64,000 nt of DNA from Cylindrodendrum hubeiense (lineage: Eukaryota; Ascomycota; Sordariomycetes; Hypocreales; Nectriaceae), in assembly GCA_014621425.1 (NCBI GenBank), contig JAANBB010000037.1, forward strand, positions 62,001-126,000, written 5' to 3'. The position numbers were made by a program, and so were the translations under genes. Positions 58,503 to 64,000 of the stretch are shown here, piece after piece; the first letter of the stretch is position 1, and the number at the start of each line of letters is the position of its first letter. The notes below the pieces were generated by a model. The model was not told where the DNA came from. It ran no database searches and saw nothing but the letters and a program-made list of their open reading frames with translations.

Positions 58503-59115
58503 AACAAAGAAACCTGTGAGCCTATATTTGTCTCGTTTACTAGCTAGAAATGTGAGACCACTTCACATCATACAGCGACTGACAACGCAGTGCAGACTTG
58601 AAGGCCCGGATACCTTGGATCCAGTCTCATGACCGTTACATCTACTGTCGCAAAGATCCATCCTAAGTCTAAGGTTACAAGGGCATTATCGCACCCAAAT
58701 CCACTTTAAGCCCTTTGTTAAATACAATTCAAGAAGACATTTCCCCATAATCTCACATACGTTTCTGTCCCTCAAATGTAGCAAATTACTTGCTCCAAGT
58801 TTCGTTGTCCATTCTCGATCACTGGCTTCCAGTTGCCTTGGCGGTACTATGACCAGGTAAAGAGAGTTCCGGACACGACATTGAATGGATGGAACTTCTA
58901 GGAAAGTCAATTAAGCACGGTTAACTAAGTAGGTGTAACACTAGGACAGAGAGTGACCATGCATCAAATAATTTCACCCCCTAGACATGAAATAAAGAGG
59001 ATCAAGTCAAATAATGTTTGGCGTTGATTTAGTGGCGATTTCGAAATTCACTGTGATAGCATTTCAGTGTGTCCCTCTGATAGAAAACAAAGAACCATCG
59101 TCGGCTGTACAGTCC
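58503..59115. other. Convergent 3' intergenic
   Basis: About 610 bases between the amidase stop and the ABC transporter stop. No gene recognised. Confidence 0.4.
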
Positions 59116-62100
59116 TCACACCCGCATAACACTAGTATGATACAATCTAGCAAATCTTGACTCTTCGCTAAGCAACATCTCCGGCGTATCCAATTCCATT
59201 AATTGGCCGTTGTCGAGTAACGCGACTCTGTCATACCGAGTAATATGTGTCAGACGGTGCATAACCGCAATTACAGTGCAGTCCTTAAAGGTCACATCGA
59301 TAATATCCTGCATGATTGCTTCCGTCTCGCTGTCAACGCTATTCGTAAATTAGTCCCTGCGTTTCTGCGATCTCAGTACACGGCTTTTATGGCTTACCGA
59401 CCGGTAGCCTCGTCAAATATTAGCACTTTGCTGTTTCTGACCAAAGCTCGTGCAAAGCACAACAGTTGTTTCTGGCCTGCTGACCACATAGCCGTGTCCA
59501 TCTCTTTGTTCAAGCCGCCCTGCTCGGAAATGATTTTCCAGAGCTGGACACGCTCCAGAGCCCAGATTATCTCTTCGTCAGAGACTTTTCCAAACGGATC
59601 AATGTTGAAACGGATCGTTCCGGGTATGAGTAGTGGATCCTGAGGTATCACATTGAGGCGGGAACGAACATCACTACACCGAATGGTGGAAACATCGACA
59701 CCATCAATGGTGATCTGACCTCCTTGCGTCACAATCATCTGAAGTAGTGCCAGTATCGCAGACTGTGCTCACACAATATGTTAGCACCATTTCTTTTTCA
59801 ATGAATAAGTAGAAAGTTTCTCGTTGCTTTGGAGACATTTTCAAGCTTCCAGCCCCAAGCCCATAGAGCGCCCATCTGCTGCAGGGATGCGAGAAAAACG
59901 AAAACTCTGCATGTTCTTATACTCACAGTCTTTCCGGAACCGGAGCGTCCGCACAGTGCAACGTGCTCCGAAGGTCTAATGGACAATGATATACCCTTAA
60001 TCACTGGCTCTGCACTGGGAAAGTGAGCAGCGACCAGGCTTTTGAACTCGACGCTGCCTTGTGTCGGCCAGTCCTGCGCCACCTCGGTCTTGCAGTCGGT
60101 CTTCTCCTCCGACTCCGTGTCGGTGAGGAATCGTTTGACGCGCCCTACGGCGCCAATACTGGACTCCATCATCGTCCACACCTTGATCAGCCTCACGAGG
60201 ACAGAGCTGAATGTCATCACCATTACTAGCGAGACACCAATATTTCCAGGGCTGAATCTATCCTTCCACGTCACGACAATAGCTATCAATACAACCGCAA
60301 TGACTGTCATGAGAATATCCAGCACGAAGCCGAGCCAGCTCTGAATGCAGTATTGTAGATAGGCTGGCCGTTGCGACTGATCAATAGCCTTCTCATTGCG
60401 TTCCTGATATTGTGACTGCCAACCAAAGGCGCGAATGGTAGGTGCGCCGGCGACGGACTCGATGAAATGGGTGTACAGTGGGGCTTTAGCTTCGATTTCG
60501 AGGAGACGAACCTGTCGTGAGGTTTGTAAGTAGAAAGATTGCAATAAGTACAGAAAAGCAATAACAAACGGCGCCATCGTGGCGAGGTATTGGGAGAATA
60601 TAATTAGAATGATTGCCTTGGCCAAGGCGGAAAAGCTGGCTAGATCCATCGTTAGTCACCGGCACCAGAACAAAAAGACAAATTGAACTCACTCGCGATG
60701 CAGTTTATCATGACAAGGGGTAAATTCATGTCGATAAGCTCCATATCCTGGCTATTCAACAAATTGCCGTCAGTAGTGTCTTCTCTCAAACATGTGGGGA
60801 GTTGTATGCAGTTAGTCGCACCGTGTCCACAGCTATCTAGGCGGCTAGTTGAATGTTGTGCCTCGGAGAAATATTTATAACCTACGACAATAAATATTAA
60901 AGCTTACCTGAATCTGTTCGTCAAAGTACCCGTATCTGTAGTGGTAAAGAACCTCAGCGGCGCCCTAGTATCCGGTCAGCACAGCAATGACGTGTGCCTT
61001 ATTCGATAACCATACTTCATAGTACTTTCGAGCAAATCAGAGTGTAGACTCAGGGCCGACTTGGATATGATGTTGACAATGCCGATCCTAAAAGCTGTTA
61101 GAGGTGTGAAGCAGGTTGACTAGAGGGGTGGTTACCAGCACGAGATGGCAATAGCAGCAACTCCGAAAATGCCAAAGAAAGTATACAAGCCCATGTACAT
61201 AGCTAGACTCTTGTTTGCTTGGATTTCATTGGCTTCTGACCACCATTTAAGCCATACAGCTGTTCTTTTGTTAGTCTTTTTTATGGATTTGAGGGGGCTT
61301 GGTGCACCTACTTGCAAATTCAGTACAGAAGATCCAGACGGCCATGCCGATAAGGAATACGACGATAGTCAAATAACCAGAAGTAGCAAAGTAGTAGCTA
61401 TAAACCGACCAGTCTCCGTTCTTGCGCCTTGCATCAGACGTACTGGTGGCCTCATCTGTAGTCTGGGGCAACGAGATGAACGACTCCTCTGTGATAGTAG
61501 CTTCTATCCTAGAGACTGAGGTATCTTCGGCATCCTCTCTAATAGGATCTTCATCTCGCAACTTAATTCCAAGCTTTGAAACATATCCTTTGTGGGCTAG
61601 TAGAGCTTGCGGACTTCCAATTTCGACTATCCTCCCGTTCTCAAGAGCAACAACGGTATCAGCGAAACTCATTAGTTTATCTGTGGTTAATCAGGATTGG
61701 ATAATTCTTCGGGGTCTCCTGGAAAACGTACGATTGTGAGTGGTGAGAATGACTGTCGTGCCGCGTTTGCGCAGCAGTCCATCATTTCCCAGGAGCAGCC
61801 GCAAGACGAGGTCTACAGTATGAGCATCCATGCCACTGAAGACGTCATCAAGAATAAATACATCCTTGTGCGAATAAACGGCACGCGCGAGAGCCTGATA
61901 GGGAGAAATGTTAGTCAATCCCTTCCAAAGGTTCTTCATAATGTTTACTCACTATTCTTTGTTTTTGTCCGCCGCTGAGATTGAGACCGTTGCTGCCAAC
62001 GATAGTTTTGTCACCCCGCTCTAAGCTCAGCAGATCCGCATCCAGTCCGCACGCCGACTTAACCGTCTTATACCATTTCGAGTCACATTGCGATATGCCG

Positions 62101-64000
62101 ATAATGTTGCTCTGAATCGTGCCATTTTCTAGCCATGGTTGTTGGGCGCAGTAAGCAATAGAAGGGGAACAAGTTGTTGCGGGGCCGAGACTGGATATTG
62201 TTTCACCCAGTATGCTCTCCATCAGCATACTCTTACCACTGCCGATGGCTCCGACACAGACAGTGACGCTGCCCACAGGCACTTTTAAGTCTATGCCCTT
62301 GAGAAAGGGCTTCTTTGACCTTTCCCATGTAAAACTAATGTTTTCCAGGTTAACGACGTGCTTCATGTCGTCTTCACTCTGAGCCTGCACCACCCGAGCC
62401 AGAGAATGAAGACTGAGGAAGGTTCCGGCGCGATTACTAGGTTTTTTAGACTCATCGTATTCAGCAGCATCATTAGCATAGTTGCAGTATTCCTGAATCC
62501 GCTCGAAGCTGCCGACACATTGCAGCAACTGCGGCATGAGCTGAACAAGTTGGATTACTGGAGCCGTGAGAAGATTGATCAGAGCGATGGCGGTGAAGGC
62601 CTGAGCCGTCAGAAGTGACGCGTTTTTCCAATAAAGTGCAATGATTATGTAAACAGCAAAGGTGGCCAGCGGTGATATGTTTTGTGGACATTCTGCTATG
62701 AATACTTAGCAATGACAGATATGATCAAAGACAACCGATTGGTATCTTACATAGAAGCACGTTCCAGACAAGCAACTTGCGGTATGCCCTAGATGCTCGT
62801 ATCTCAACTTGTCGCAGTTTTCGAATTATGTCAGTTATTTCTTTGGAGAGTCCTAGCTGTTTCACAGCTTTCATGTCACCAAGCATGGTAGAAGTGATGC
62901 GAAGCCGCTCTTGAACCTTTTCAATCCAGACTACCTGCGCTTTCTTTGCAGAATTGGACATTGACACAGTGATACCAATGGAAACTGGTGATTGTTTTCA
63001 TTAGCCAGCATTTAGTGAGCTTCCCATAATAATTAACTCACTGAGAATCACAGTCACTGGTGCCAGGCAGGCTAAGAAGACGTGTTGTTCCAACAACCAG
63101 ATGGCCACGCCAATCTCGATAATAGATGCCCATATTTCATGAATTTGCACGAAGGTGTAACCAATACGCTCAACATCCGTGCCCATGAGGGCTGTGGCGG
63201 TGATTTCCCCGAGATTAGCGGTTGTTACCTTCATAGTCTCCTGGTAGACAAGTCCAATGAGTCCACCCTTGACTCTAGTGATAAATCGCGTAGTCTGGTA
63301 GGAGGATAATGCAGTCGAGCACTGCGTGGAGGTCAGCATTTCACATTCGTCGTCCCGAAATTTATTCAGGTTATACCGCAATGCCGAGAAACACTAAAGT
63401 CCATGCCCCTATTAGCGCTCGGCCGAAAGAGATATCCGTCGAGACGTCTGCCACATATGAGACCGTAACATTAATTAAGAGCGGCTGCGTGAAGGAAAAC
63501 ACGGTCTTGAACAACCTTGGTGGTATGGCAGACAGGAACGAGAAGAGATTGGCGCGGAAACATGCTTTGAGGAGGCTATATCGCACTCGGCGATCATCTA
63601 CATGTAGTTAGTTGGGTAATTATAACATACTACGACAGGGGTGTTTGCATTTTGCCCAAGCCTGAACCAGACTTTCACGCGACACATTACTCCGAAGTCG
63701 GGTATCGAGGATAGGCAAGTCATCCTGGACTAAAACCTTGGAGTAACCAGCGCGAAAGGTTGCGACCAGCCAGGCAAAAGCTGTTCGGGTCCAAAATCCG
63801 CTATACTCTTCCGGCGCACCGAACCTTTTCTCCTCTGGGACGCTTGATCTCTTCTCGGTGGACTCGATCAGAAGCGCCAGCACTGTCAAGATCAATGTCA
63901 TAGTCATTGTAGCTGCCTCTCCATTGGCGCTTTCGATCAGCCATAGCGTTCGGACTCTCGCGATATTGAAGATGACTAATGCGGAAAGGTACAAGCTGAG
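59116..64000 (-). CDS. MRP-type (ABCC) multidrug ABC transporter, 5' end beyond the window
   Basis: A full-length-type ABCC exporter of conjugates or drugs at the plasma or vacuolar membrane. The stop is at 59116; coding continues to the right edge, so the start is missing. From N to C: part of the first membrane domains (YSGFWTRTAFAWLVATFRAG; GLVYQETMKVTTANLGEI), NBD1 with Walker A GAIGSGKS, signature LSGGQKQRI and Walker B VFILDDVFSGMD. The linker and second membrane domain follow (WLKWWSEANEIQANKSLAMY; APTIRAFGWQSQY). NBD2 comes last, with Walker A GRSGSGKT, a non-LSGGQ signature WSAGQKQLLCFARAL and Walker B VLIFDEATG, then the H-loop region VMHRLTHITRYDRVALLDNG. Many short introns split it (for example after QKQRI near 61.97 kb). 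Order and spacing match the family. Confidence 0.93.

Overview
The window looks like nuclear DNA of a filamentous ascomycete (Pezizomycotina, probably Eurotiales-like; the genus cannot be set from sequence alone). Reasons: most genes are split by short GT-AG introns (about 45-100 nt) whose phases close exactly. The gene families are typical of these fungi: Zn2Cys6/fungal-trans regulators, a bZIP-DUF3425 regulator, a HET-domain protein, PDR and MRP ABC transporters, MFS permeases, Baeyer-Villiger-type monooxygenases. One duplicated segment also carries C-to-T/G-to-A changes of the repeat-induced point mutation (RIP) type. No rRNA, tRNA or CRISPR was recognised.

Layout. 1-7 kb: a protein-kinase gene with one frame break, then a long gene that appears to encode two complete Zn2Cys6 transcription factors in one reading frame. 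8-14 kb: a secreted FAD oxidase (ALO-like), a small VOC (glyoxalase-fold) protein, an NmrA-like protein, and a RIP-like duplicate of the NmrA promoter followed by an inverted NmrA fragment. 14-25 kb: a Cas1-like polysaccharide O-acetyltransferase, a gene-poor stretch, a HET-domain protein, and an intronless 563-residue protein of unknown function. 25-31 kb: a secreted six-hairpin-glycosidase-like protein convergent with a PIF1-family helicase.

31-51 kb is the most coherent block. It holds a 4CL-like acyl-CoA synthetase ending in a peroxisomal AKL signal, an SDR, two Baeyer-Villiger-type monooxygenases, a fungal-trans regulator without a visible zinc cluster, a bZIP-DUF3425 regulator, a sugar-type MFS transporter, an HSL-type alpha/beta hydrolase and a second SDR. 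Together they could oxidise an alcohol to a ketone, the ketone to an ester, hydrolyse the ester and activate the acid as a CoA ester in peroxisomes. This is an inferred catabolic gene cluster. No PKS, NRPS or canonical terpene synthase was recognised.

52-64 kb: a decayed PDR-type ABC transporter fragment, a DHA1-type MFS transporter, an amidase-signature enzyme, and an MRP-type (ABCC) transporter running off the right edge.

Three genes (kinase, second monooxygenase, second SDR) each have one frame break explained by a single missing base at or beside a short G or C run. They may be real pseudogenes or base-calling errors; raw reads are needed to decide. Exon limits below were set by hand from splice signals and frame arithmetic.
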